From NCBI GenBank assembly GCA_030637205.1, contig DAOVVL010000002.1, forward strand, positions 1 through 21,570: 21,570 bases of DNA, written 5' to 3'. Under the pieces are notes generated by a model that saw only the letters and a list, made by a program, of their open reading frames with translations, was not told where the DNA came from and did no database searches. Shown here one piece after another: positions 14,999 through 21,570 of the stretch (position 1 is its first letter; every line of letters begins with the position of its first letter). The position numbers and the translations under genes were made by a program. The DNA is from Thalassospiraceae bacterium. GTDB taxonomy: Bacteria; Pseudomonadota; Alphaproteobacteria; Rhodospirillales; Magnetovibrionaceae.

Positions 14999-16810
14999 TC
15001 AAGTATCGGTCTCTTTGTTCTGACGCATCTCATCGACACCGTCTTTGGTGAGCGTAACCATGTCTTCCGCACTCTTCGAATGCGCGTCTTTTGCCCCGAA
15101 CAAGGCTTTTGCCACGTCGGTGAGTTGCCAAATCGCGCTGTGGGCATAGCCCAAGTCATTCATCAATGAGGTCGCCATAGCTGCTGTTATTCGTTGTTCG
15201 CGAATCAAGGTATCCAACTCGCCCGTGGCGATAATGCTGTTCTTTTCAGATTCCACCTTAAACTCATCAAGGGTCAGGATGTCGCGATCCTCCTCTTTGC
15301 TTCGTTTTAAGTGATTGATCTCGCGCATCACCCGGGCAACCCTAGATCTGAGCTTATTATACTCATGACGAATATCTTCATTATCGGAACGAGTGTAGAT
15401 CATTATATTTTTTCGTAGGTGTTTGATCCCCTTCACACTCGAGACAATGCCAATGCAGGCCGCTCTCAGTTCAAAAAGTCGGGTGGCATGGTCTGGTGGA
15501 AGCTGGGTTTGTGCAGTGCTAATAAATTCCAAGATGTCTGCATATAGCGTTTTGACTTTATTTTGATAGATGCGGTCTATATCAAGTTCCATTAATTCAC
15601 GGTTGCTCGTGACGTATTCCTCAAGATCAATATTTGAAATAATGATAGATCGATGCAAATTCAGACCATGGGCCATGACCGCAAAGGCATTGTCATAAAG
15701 ATGTATGGTTTCTTTGCGTACGGCCTCTAGCAGTGTCTCAGGAAAGTCAAAGGCGGATACATTGATATACCGCGGCTTTGAAAACTCTGTGCGTGGTCTT
15801 GGAATCATGACATGCAAGAGTTTCACAAGCCTGGGGACCAAAGGGATCATCACTACCAAGCCAATGACATTAAAGGTGGTGTGAAACACCGCCAGCTTCA
15901 TCGTGTAATCATCGGCGGCGATGCCAATGAAATTGGCAATGTCGTCCACGATCCAGATGAGTTGTGAAATAAAAACAATGGCGATGGCGCTGGTTACAAC
16001 ATTGAAGATGAAGTGTGCCGCAGCCAGTTGCTTGCCTTGGTAGTTGGCGCTCATGGAACCAATGATGGCCGTGATCGTGGTGCCGATATTGGAACCGATG
16101 GCCACCGCCAATGCGTTCTCATAGGTGACCTGCGACGCCGCGAGCGCAGTGATGATCAGCACCAATGTGGCATGGCTGGATTGCATAACAACCGTGGCAG
16201 CCATGCCAATAAGGACATAAGTAACCAGACCCCCGAACCCGGATATAGCATATTCGGCGAGACTGACCGTCTCTCTGAATGCCTCAAAGCCCTCTTTCAT
16301 GTAATGGATGCCAAGAAACAAGAACCCCAGTCCCGACAGAACGTAACCGATCCCCTTTAGTTTGCTCGACTTCTGCAAGACCAGAACAATACCGAACGCC
16401 AGCATCGGCATTGCATAAGCCGCCAAATTGACTTTAAGACCAAGCCCGGCAACCAACCACGCGCCGGTTGTGGTGCCAATATTGGCGCCGAGGATAATGC
16501 CGATGCCCGAAGACAACCAAATTAACCCTGCGCTCAAAAATGAGATAGCGACGATTGAGACTAGTGAACTGGACTGCGTGATTGCGCTGGAAACGATGCC
16601 GAATGCGATGGACTTCCACATACCGTCCATCGTTCGCTTGAGAAATCGTTCAAGAAAACCGCCTGCAAACGTGCGGAAACCTTCTTCAAGGAACAGCATA
16701 CCAAACAGGAAAATGGCGATGCCAGCCGCAACTTCCTTCACGTTGGGGCTGATCCAAAAGCCGTACGCGAGGATTGCAAAAATTATGGGAAGCAGCAGGC
16801 GACGTAACAT
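14999..16810 (-). CDS. Na+/phosphate cotransporter family protein with PhoU-like tail
   Basis: This 603-residue inner-membrane protein belongs to the NptA/PhoU-type Na+/Pi cotransporter family and probably brings in (or expels) inorganic phosphate. Two inverted copies of the transport core are visible: QSSS at 79-82 with GANIGTT at 108-114, and QSS at 210-212 with GSNIGTT at 239-245. Around these are hydrophobic segments up to about residue 350. Residues from about 380 to the end are hydrophilic and helical, like the PhoU-type tail of this family. I start at ATG 16810 (GAAGAAGGG nine bases upstream); a longer frame to 16933 adds 41 non-membrane-like residues with no ribosome site and would cover the likely promoter. 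It shares a strand with gpsA, and phosphate and glycerol-3-phosphate metabolism fit together. Confidence 0.92.
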   Translation of the reverse strand: MLRRLLLPIIFAILAYGFWISPNVKEVAAGIAIFLFGMLFLEEGFRTFAGGFLERFLKRTMDGMWKSIAFGIVSSAITQSSSLVSIVAISFLSAGLIWLSSGIGIILGANIGTTTGAWLVAGLGLKVNLAAYAMPMLAFGIVLVLQKSSKLKGIGYVLSGLGFLFLGIHYMKEGFEAFRETVSLAEYAISGFGGLVTYVLIGMAATVVMQSSHATLVLIITALAASQVTYENALAVAIGSNIGTTITAIIGSMSANYQGKQLAAAHFIFNVVTSAIAIVFISQLIWIVDDIANFIGIAADDYTMKLAVFHTTFNVIGLVVMIPLVPRLVKLLHVMIPRPRTEFSKPRYINVSAFDFPETLLEAVRKETIHLYDNAFAVMAHGLNLHRSIIISNIDLEEYVTSNRELMELDIDRIYQNKVKTLYADILEFISTAQTQLPPDHATRLFELRAACIGIVSSVKGIKHLRKNIMIYTRSDNEDIRHEYNKLRSRVARVMREINHLKRSKEEDRDILTLDEFKVESEKNSIIATGELDTLIREQRITAAMATSLMNDLGYAHSAIWQLTDVAKALFGAKDAHSKSAEDMVTLTKDGVDEMRQNKETDT

Positions 16811-16962
16811 GGTCAGACCCTTCTTCGATTGGGGGAGGGCACCCGCCGGATCAGGAAGCAAAGGCGACCTCAACCCCATACTAAATTGTACGCCTACTGC
16901 AGTGCTTTTGCCTATGCAGAAATAAGCTTCCAATTATGGTGATGGTTTGATCGTCGAGTTTT

Positions 16963-16995
16963 TCCGCTTTGGGTCAAAACCAGCCTTTTAAGCAG
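16963..16995. repeat. Degenerate trace of the dispersed repeat, copy 5
   Basis: TCCGCTTTGGGTCA (16963-16976) is identical to the left half of copy 3's first unit, but the matching right arm is gone. TTAAGCAG follows at 16988-16995 in place of a second unit. It lies between divergent genes, the only copy not behind a plus-strand gene or at the tRNA scar. Confidence 0.45.
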
Positions 16996-17001
16996 TGCCT
17001 T

Positions 17002-17030
17002 TTGGGCGTAATATTTTTTAATTCTTTAAT
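17002..17030 (+). promoter_or_regulatory. Candidate promoter of the gamma-glutamyl-amine operon
   Basis: TTGGGC (17002-17007) and TTTAAT (17025-17030) are 17 bases apart in an AT-rich stretch 40 bases before the first gene. The -10 box matches five of six positions, the -35 box only three. It starts right after the worn repeat copy. Confidence 0.35.
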
Positions 17031-17069
17031 TCCTTAAGTCGCATCTGCGGCAAAGGCGGGACGGACGAC

Positions 17070-18437
17070 ATGGCAGGAAAATTAACACTAAGCGCATTGA
17101 AAAAGCTGGTCGCCAGCGGTGAAATCGACACCGTGATTGCTGCCCAGGTTGATATGCAAGGCCGCTTGATGGGAAAGCGCTTTCAGGCTGAATTTTTTGT
17201 TGATAGCGCGCATGAAGAAACCCACAGCTGTAACTACCTGCTGGCCACCGACATGGAGATGGTGCCCGTTGAAGGTTACAAAGCCACCAGTTGGGAAGCG
17301 GGCTATGGCGATTATATCATGAAGCCTGATATGGACACCCTTCGCCTTATCCCGTGGCTGGAAGGCACCGCATTGGTGCTTTGCGATATGCTGGACCATC
17401 ATACCCACGCCGAAGTTCCCCACTCGCCGCGCGCGGTGCTGAAAAAACAAGTTGCCCGCCTGGAAGCCATGGGCATGAAGGCATACTTCGCAACCGAGCT
17501 GGAATTTTTCCTGTTTCGTGAAAGCTATGAAGAAGCCAGTGACAGCGGTCATCAATTCCTGACGCCTATCAGTGCCTATAACGAGGATTACCATATCTTC
17601 CAGACCACCAAGGAAGAAGATGTGATGCGCGCCATTCGCAATGGCCTGCAAGGTGCGGACGTGCCTGTTGAAAATTCAAAAGGCGAAGCCGATGCGGGGC
17701 AGGAAGAAATTAACGTGCATTATTGCGATGCTTTGAGCATGGGGGACCGTCACGTAATCATCAAGAACGGCTGCAAGGAAATTGCGTGGGCAAAAGGGCG
17801 CTCTATCAGTTTCATGGCCAAGTGGAGTTATGATTTCGCGGGCAACTCGTCGCATGTTCACCAATCGTTGTGGAGCCTTGACGATAAGCCGTTATTTTTC
17901 GATGAAAACGCCGAACATGGAATGTCGGATCTCATGCGTCATTATCTGGCGGGGCTGCTGCTTCATGCCAGTGAAATTACATATTTCCTGGCGCCATATA
18001 TAAATTCCTACAAGCGCTTCATGGCTGGCACCTTTGCCCCGACCAAGGCCGTGTGGTCGATGGATAACCGGACCGCCGGATACCGCATTTGTGGGGAAGC
18101 TACCAAGGCCGTTCGCATTGAATGCCGCGTTGGCGGTTCGGACCTTAACCCGTATCTTGCCATGGCGGCACTTATAGCCGCCGGGATTGACGGAATCGAA
18201 AACAAACGTGAACTGGAAGCCCCATTTGTGGGCGATGCATATGGCAGCAAGGATGTACGCGAAATCCCCTCAACGCTTCGCGACGCTACCGAAGCTATGG
18301 ATGGTTCGGCTATGTTGCGCGCCGCACTGGGCGACGATGTGATCGACCATTACGTTCACGCGGCCAAGTGGGAACAATTTGAATATGATCGCCGCGTCAC
18401 CGATTGGGAAGTCACCCGTGGGTTCGAGCGTGCATAA
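17070..18437 (+). CDS. Glutamine-synthetase-like gamma-glutamyl-amine ligase
   Basis: This 455-residue cytoplasmic enzyme is built like glutamine synthetase and probably joins glutamate to an amine using ATP. Active-site motifs are kept: ELEFF (Glu143, Glu145), GEADAGQEE (Glu206, Glu212-213), HVHQS (His262, His264), NSYKR (312-316), and RIECR (Glu351, Arg353) followed by NPYLAMAA. The DGSS loop that helps bind ammonium in true glutamine synthetase is replaced (SWEAGYGDYIMKPD, from residue 74), as in PuuA, GlnA4, IpuC and GlnT relatives. It is the first gene of an operon with aldehyde and alcohol dehydrogenases. That company points to an amino alcohol such as ethanolamine as substrate, although a polyamine or a plain GlnT role cannot be excluded. 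The ATG follows a modest GGGACGG ribosome site. Confidence 0.88.
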   Translation: MAGKLTLSALKKLVASGEIDTVIAAQVDMQGRLMGKRFQAEFFVDSAHEETHSCNYLLATDMEMVPVEGYKATSWEAGYGDYIMKPDMDTLRLIPWLEGTALVLCDMLDHHTHAEVPHSPRAVLKKQVARLEAMGMKAYFATELEFFLFRESYEEASDSGHQFLTPISAYNEDYHIFQTTKEEDVMRAIRNGLQGADVPVENSKGEADAGQEEINVHYCDALSMGDRHVIIKNGCKEIAWAKGRSISFMAKWSYDFAGNSSHVHQSLWSLDDKPLFFDENAEHGMSDLMRHYLAGLLLHASEITYFLAPYINSYKRFMAGTFAPTKAVWSMDNRTAGYRICGEATKAVRIECRVGGSDLNPYLAMAALIAAGIDGIENKRELEAPFVGDAYGSKDVREIPSTLRDATEAMDGSAMLRAALGDDVIDHYVHAAKWEQFEYDRRVTDWEVTRGFERA

Positions 18438-18466
18438 CAAATAATAATTAAATATGAGACACCACC

Positions 18467-19849
18467 ATGAGCAAACTAATTCAGTGTGTTTCCCCCATTG
18501 ATGGGTCGGTTTTTGCAGAACGCCCGGCAATAGACATGTCTGCTGCCGTTGTTCGGGTCGCTTCTGCTGGCGTCGCGCAAAAAGATTGGGCCGCGCGCCC
18601 CCTGGCCGAGCGCATCAAACTGGTCGAGGCTGGCGTTGCCCGTCTTGGCGAAATGAACGACGAGATTGTGCCTGAACTGGCATGGATGATGGGTCGCCCG
18701 GTTCGTTACGGCGGCGAGTTCGGCGGTGTGAACGAGCGCGCATCCTATATGGCGTCCATTGCCGAGCAATCTCTAGAACCTATTGTGATTGAAGAAAGCG
18801 CCGCGTTTGAGCGCCGTGTTGAGCGCGTGCCCCACGGCGTGGTGATGGTCATCGCACCGTGGAACTATCCGTACATGACGGCCATAAATTCAGTAGTGCC
18901 GGCCCTGATCGCCGGCAACGCGGTAGTGCTTAAAAGCGCCAGCCAGACACTGCTGGTGGGCGAACGCATGGTATCGGCCTTTGTTGAGGCTGGTCTGCCC
19001 GGTGACGTGTTTCAAAATTTGGTTCTGGACCATGCGACGACCTCAGCCTTGATTGCGGGGCAGCATTTTGGATTTGTAAATTTCACCGGTTCCGTCGGCG
19101 GCGGACGTGCCATTGAAGCGGCCGCTGCGGGAACCTTTACTGGCGTAGGCCTGGAACTGGGCGGCAAAGATCCGGGTTACGTGATGGAGGACGCAGATCT
19201 GGACACGGCGGTGGACACCCTGATTGACGGTGCATTTTTCAATTCGGGGCAAAGCTGTTGCGGGATCGAACGCATTTACGTGACCGCGTCGCTTTATGAT
19301 GCATTCGTTGAAAAGGCGGTCGCGATTGTCTCAGATATGGTTTTAGGAAATCCGCTGGACCCGGAAACTACCCTCGGCCCCATGGCTCATGTACGTTTTG
19401 CCGAAGATGTCCGCGCGCAAGTGTCCGAAGCCATTGCAGACGGTGCCACGGCGATGATTGATCCTGATCTTTTCCCCGCTGATGATGGCGGGGCGTATCT
19501 GGCGCCGCAAATTCTCACCAATGTTACCCATGATATGCGCGTGATGAAGGATGAAACCTTTGGTCCGGCGGTGGGCATCATGAAAGTCGAAAGCGATGAG
19601 CAAGCAATCGCACTGATGAACGATAGTTATTTCGGCCTGACCGCTTCGCTGTGGACCGCTGACACCGCACGCGCCACGGCGCTTGCAGGTGAGATCGAAA
19701 CCGGAACCGTGTATCAGAACCGCTGCGATTACCTGGACCCGGCGCTGTGCTGGACCGGGTGCAAGGATACCGGGCGTGGCGGGGCGTTGTCGCAAATCGG
19801 CTATCACAACCTGACCCGGCCAAAATCCTATCACCTGAAGAAGGCTTAA
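18467..19849 (+). CDS. NAD(P)-dependent aldehyde dehydrogenase
   Basis: This 460-residue cytoplasmic enzyme oxidises an aldehyde to a carboxylic acid. Catalytic residues are in place: Asn133 in PWNYP, Glu230 in LELGGKDP, and nucleophile Cys264 in GQSCC; GSVGGG (208-213) is the cofactor loop. It is a little shorter than typical 480-500-residue family members. It lies 29 bases after the ligase and six bases before the alcohol dehydrogenase, so the three are co-transcribed. In the proposed pathway it would oxidise the gamma-glutamyl aldehyde made by the neighbouring alcohol dehydrogenase. The exact substrate is inferred only from the neighbourhood. Confidence 0.92.
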   Translation: MSKLIQCVSPIDGSVFAERPAIDMSAAVVRVASAGVAQKDWAARPLAERIKLVEAGVARLGEMNDEIVPELAWMMGRPVRYGGEFGGVNERASYMASIAEQSLEPIVIEESAAFERRVERVPHGVVMVIAPWNYPYMTAINSVVPALIAGNAVVLKSASQTLLVGERMVSAFVEAGLPGDVFQNLVLDHATTSALIAGQHFGFVNFTGSVGGGRAIEAAAAGTFTGVGLELGGKDPGYVMEDADLDTAVDTLIDGAFFNSGQSCCGIERIYVTASLYDAFVEKAVAIVSDMVLGNPLDPETTLGPMAHVRFAEDVRAQVSEAIADGATAMIDPDLFPADDGGAYLAPQILTNVTHDMRVMKDETFGPAVGIMKVESDEQAIALMNDSYFGLTASLWTADTARATALAGEIETGTVYQNRCDYLDPALCWTGCKDTGRGGALSQIGYHNLTRPKSYHLKKA

Positions 19850-19855
19850 AACGCC

Positions 19856-21001
19856 ATGACCATCACTGCAAACTGGAGTTACCCCACGGCGGTTCGCTTT
19901 GGTGCCGGACGAATACAAGAGCTTGGCAAAGCGTGCGCCGAAGCAGGCATTACAAAACCGCTATTGGTCACAGATCGCGGTTTGGCTGAACTGCCGGTCA
20001 CGCAAGGCGTACTGGACCTGATGGCCGCATCCGGTCTGGGTCGCGCCATGTTTTCAGAAGTCGATCCCAACCCCAATGAAAACAACCTTGCTGGCGGGAT
20101 TGCGGCGTTCAGGCAAGGCGGCCATGACGGCGTGATTGCGTTCGGTGGTGGCTCAGGCCTGGATTTGGGCAAGCTGGTGGCGTTCATGGCCGGACAAACG
20201 CGTCCGGTCTGGGATTTTGAGGACATCGACGACTGGTGGACGCGCGCGGATGCAGACGCCATTGCGCCCAATATTGCGGTGCCAACCACGGCGGGAACCG
20301 GATCAGAGGTAGGCCGCGCAGGCGTGCTGACCAACTCAGAAACCCACGTTAAAAAAATCATCTTTCACCCAAAAATCCTGCCATCCGTTGTGATCGCCGA
20401 TCCCGAGCTGACCGTCGGCATGCCGCGCGTTATTACGGTGGGCACCGGCATGGATGCCTTCATTCATTGTCTCGAAGCCTTTTGCACCACCAACTATCAT
20501 CCTATGAGCCAGGGCATTGCGCTGGAAGGCATGCGGCTGGTGAAGGAAAATCTGAGCCTCGTTGCAGAAAACCCCAACGACATTGACGCCCGCGCCCACA
20601 TGATGTCAGCCGCCGCCATGGGGGCGGTCGCGTTTCAAAAAGGCTTGGGCGGGGTCCATGCGTTGGCCCATGCGGTGGGCGCCACTTACAACACCCATCA
20701 CGGCATGACCAACGCGGTGATCTTGCCTTATGTGCTTGAATTCAATCGTTCAGCCATCGAGGAACGTATCGTATCTGCTGCTGCGTATATGGGGATCGAA
20801 GGGGGCTTTGATGGTTTCATGGAATTCGTTTTGAAGTTTCGAAACCAACTTGGCGTGCCGGAAAAGCTCGACCAGCTGGGTGTAAAAACTGATCAAATCG
20901 ACGAACTTGCGGCAATGGCGCTGGAAGACCCTTGTGCGGGCGCCAACCCGGTTCCACTTACCCTTGAGGCGGTAAAATCACTGCTAGAGCAGTGCATATA
21001 G
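19856..21001 (+). CDS. Iron-containing (group III) alcohol dehydrogenase
   Basis: This 381-residue cytoplasmic enzyme oxidises a primary alcohol to an aldehyde with NAD. The cofactor motif GGGSGLDLGK (97-106) and the four metal ligands of the FucO family are present at normal spacing: Asp200, His204, His268 and His282. TTAGTGSEV (144-152) is the usual conserved stretch. It begins six bases after the aldehyde dehydrogenase, with GAAGG in that gene's end as ribosome site. An alcohol dehydrogenase next to a gamma-glutamyl ligase is a hint that the ligated amine carries a hydroxyl group, since the polyamine route uses an amine oxidase at this step. No terminator follows; the tRNA scar begins 34 bases later. 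Confidence 0.93.
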   Translation: MTITANWSYPTAVRFGAGRIQELGKACAEAGITKPLLVTDRGLAELPVTQGVLDLMAASGLGRAMFSEVDPNPNENNLAGGIAAFRQGGHDGVIAFGGGSGLDLGKLVAFMAGQTRPVWDFEDIDDWWTRADADAIAPNIAVPTTAGTGSEVGRAGVLTNSETHVKKIIFHPKILPSVVIADPELTVGMPRVITVGTGMDAFIHCLEAFCTTNYHPMSQGIALEGMRLVKENLSLVAENPNDIDARAHMMSAAAMGAVAFQKGLGGVHALAHAVGATYNTHHGMTNAVILPYVLEFNRSAIEERIVSAAAYMGIEGGFDGFMEFVLKFRNQLGVPEKLDQLGVKTDQIDELAAMALEDPCAGANPVPLTLEAVKSLLEQCI

Positions 21002-21034
21002 GGCGGTGCTGTTATTTTAATGAATTTTCAACTG

Positions 21035-21079
21035 CTCTTAATCAGCGGGTCCACGGTTCGAGTCCGTGTGCGCCCACCA
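21035..21079 (+). other. 3' fragment of tRNA-Lys(CTT), likely attachment-site scar
   Basis: Starting exactly at the anticodon loop CTCTTAA (21035-21041, anticodon CTT) the sequence follows a tRNA-Lys to its end: TCAGC, variable loop GGGTC, T-stem CACGG/CCGTG around TTCGAGT, acceptor strand TGCGCCC (21069-21075), discriminator A and encoded CCA (21077-21079). The 5' half is missing: there is no D-arm and no matching GGGCGCA acceptor strand, and the alcohol dehydrogenase ends only 34 bases before. Such 45-base fragments are left when tyrosine integrases recombine in the anticodon loop. Confidence 0.8.
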
Positions 21080-21084
21080 ATAAA

Positions 21085-21120
21085 ATCAACCCCTTAGCCG
21101 GAAATGGCTGAGGGGTTGAT
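21085..21120 (+). terminator. Strong hairpin after the tRNA fragment
   Basis: ATCAACCCCTTAGCC (21085-21099) pairs over 15 positions with GGCTGAGGGGTTGAT (21106-21120), with one G-T wobble and a 6-base loop. It lies five bases after the CCA, where a tRNA terminator would be. The tail is only weakly T-rich (CGCTTTAAGG), so it may be rho-assisted or part of the attachment site. Confidence 0.6.
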
Positions 21121-21128
21121 CGCTTTAA

Positions 21129-21157
21129 GGTAACAATTGAGGTAACAGTCAGGTAGA
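21129..21157 (+). repeat. Short direct repeats resembling integrase arm sites
   Basis: GGTAACA occurs at 21129-21135 and 21141-21147, with starts 12 bases apart, and a looser GGTAGAG follows at 21152-21158. They begin nine bases after the hairpin. Similar short direct repeats beside a tRNA end often bind the arm domain of tyrosine integrases, but no integrase gene is in the window. Confidence 0.4.
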
Positions 21158-21233
21158 GGCTGTCAGGCCCATAGCCTGAAGGTGTTGGTTTAAATTTAGT
21201 CCCCGCATCCGCGATGGAACTGTACTGTCAGGG

Positions 21234-21309
21234 GTCTGCTTAGCGCCCGACAGCAGACTTCATTCGATACGTGTGTTGATGTCCGCTTATAGCCACCTGC
21301 GGACATCAA
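21234..21309. repeat. Two-hairpin dispersed repeat, copy 6
   Basis: Left unit: GTCTGCT (21234-21240) pairs with AGCAGAC (21252-21258), with a different loop (TAGCGCCCGAC) from copies 1-4. Right unit: TTGATGTCCGC (21276-21286) pairs perfectly over 11 bp with GCGGACATCAA (21299-21309), loop TTATAGCCACCT. The stretch 21159-21233 before it holds only a small stem (TCAGGC/GCCTGA, 21163-21179). Confidence 0.8.
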
Positions 21310-21362
21310 TTTCAGGAAAAGGGGCTGCCGGTTGGTGGCCCTTTTTGATTTAGGGTGACAGA

Positions 21363-21437
21363 ACGTCTGCTTACCGCCCAAAAGTGGACGTAATGCGGCT
21401 CCTTTGGGAATGTCAGCTAATAGCCATAAGCGGACGT
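21363..21437. repeat. Two-hairpin dispersed repeat, copy 7
   Basis: Left unit: ACGTCTGCTT (21363-21372) faces AAGTGGACGT (21382-21391), where the two non-Watson-Crick positions are both G-T wobbles, and the loop is ACCGCCCAA as in the copy 6 subtype. Right unit: TGTCAGCT (21411-21418) faces AGCGGACG (21429-21436). It lies only 53 bases after copy 6. Confidence 0.78.
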
Positions 21438-21492
21438 TTGTGATGTAGGAGCAGGTATCCGCGTCTGGCGGAGGGTTGCCTCGGGAAGATAA

Positions 21493-21521
21493 TTCCAATG
21501 GCGAAGCCATTGAGCTATAAT
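21493..21521 (+). promoter_or_regulatory. Candidate promoter with palindromic operator
   Basis: TATAAT at 21516-21521 is a perfect -10 box; TTCCAA 17 bases before it is a poor -35. Between them lies a perfect palindrome CAATGGC-GAA-GCCATTG (21496-21512), which could be an operator or a small hairpin. A gene to the right of the window could be served. Confidence 0.3.
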
Positions 21522-21534
21522 AGCAACGGATTTG

Positions 21535-21570
21535 ATGGTTACTCGGGAAAATTCTGTGCAGACAGATCCC
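21535..21570 (+). CDS. Possible start of a gene running off the window
   Basis: An ATG at 21535 opens a frame of 12 codons that is still open at the window edge (MVTRENSVQTDP). It lies 14 bases after a perfect -10 box, so the leader would be very short, and the ribosome site (ACGGA) is weak. Too little is visible to name it, and it may not be real. Confidence 0.2.
   Translation, partial: MVTRENSVQTDP

Noticed and set aside
16811..16933. Longer start for the phosphate cotransporter
   Set aside because: The extra 41 residues lack a ribosome site and membrane character, while ATG 16810 has a good site and opens into the first helix.
17070..21001. Canonical Puu putrescine pathway
   Set aside because: No PuuB-type amine oxidase is present; an alcohol dehydrogenase takes its place, and the amidotransferase is GuaA-like and not of the PuuD type.
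21001..21079. Complete tRNA-Lys, or a tRNA split by an intron or permuted
   Set aside because: There is no D-arm or 5' acceptor strand upstream, the alcohol dehydrogenase gene ends 34 bases before, leaving no room for an intron plus 5' half, and the match breaks exactly at the anticodon loop.
46..21437. CRISPR-like array from the TGTCCGCT repeats
   Set aside because: The copies are kilobases apart, lie between genes, and are palindromic pairs with similar spacers; no cas gene is present.

Overview
The window looks like a chromosomal segment of a marine- or aquatic-type alphaproteobacterium. The best clue is a 121-residue response regulator that closely matches alphaproteobacterial DivK. The Pot-type polyamine transporter genes and the glutamine-synthetase-like amine operon are also common in that class. 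Hand counts of single 60-base blocks give about 62-63% GC in the metabolic genes but about 40% in the first kinase gene. No rRNA, complete tRNA, CRISPR array, insertion sequence or integrase gene is visible.

Left third (1-7650, + strand): signalling and small exported proteins. A hybrid histidine kinase with a very large periplasmic sensor (206-3526) is followed by a kinase with an unusual layout: a three-motif MHYT membrane sensor, then PAS, then histidine kinase, then a C-terminal hemerythrin domain with all seven iron ligands (3669-6044). A DivK-like receiver (6106-6471) follows it. Then come a 56-residue DUF3012-type lipoprotein (6632-6802) and a secreted or periplasmic protein (6906-7558). 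The reading frame of the latter switches by -1 exactly at a correctly phased GGGAAAG slippery heptamer.

Middle (7848-12661, - strand): an ABC importer operon of the spermidine/putrescine type. The binding-protein gene comes first, then an intrinsic terminator, then the ATPase, two permeases and a cytosolic glycerophosphodiester phosphodiesterase. A 405-base gap with several inverted repeats separates it from a divergent class I glutamine amidotransferase (13067-13927, +). Convergent to that are gpsA (13942-14931, -) and a Na+/phosphate cotransporter (14999-16810, -).

Right (17070-21001, + strand): a three-gene operon of a glutamine-synthetase-like gamma-glutamyl-amine ligase, an aldehyde dehydrogenase and an iron-dependent alcohol dehydrogenase. 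With the amidotransferase these four enzymes match the steps needed to take an amino alcohol such as ethanolamine through gamma-glutamyl intermediates (ligate, oxidise alcohol, oxidise aldehyde, hydrolyse). The phosphodiesterase could release ethanolamine and glycerol-3-phosphate from an imported glycerophosphodiester, GpsA could handle the glycerol-3-phosphate, and the transporter could bring in the substrate. This is an inference from gene content, not a demonstrated pathway.

Far right (21002-21570): no complete gene. It holds a 45-base 3' fragment of a tRNA-Lys(CTT) that starts at the anticodon loop (a typical integrase attachment scar), a strong hairpin, short direct repeats that resemble integrase arm sites, and two copies of a dispersed repeat. 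That repeat, built of two facing hairpin units about 20 bases apart, occurs seven times between genes across the window.
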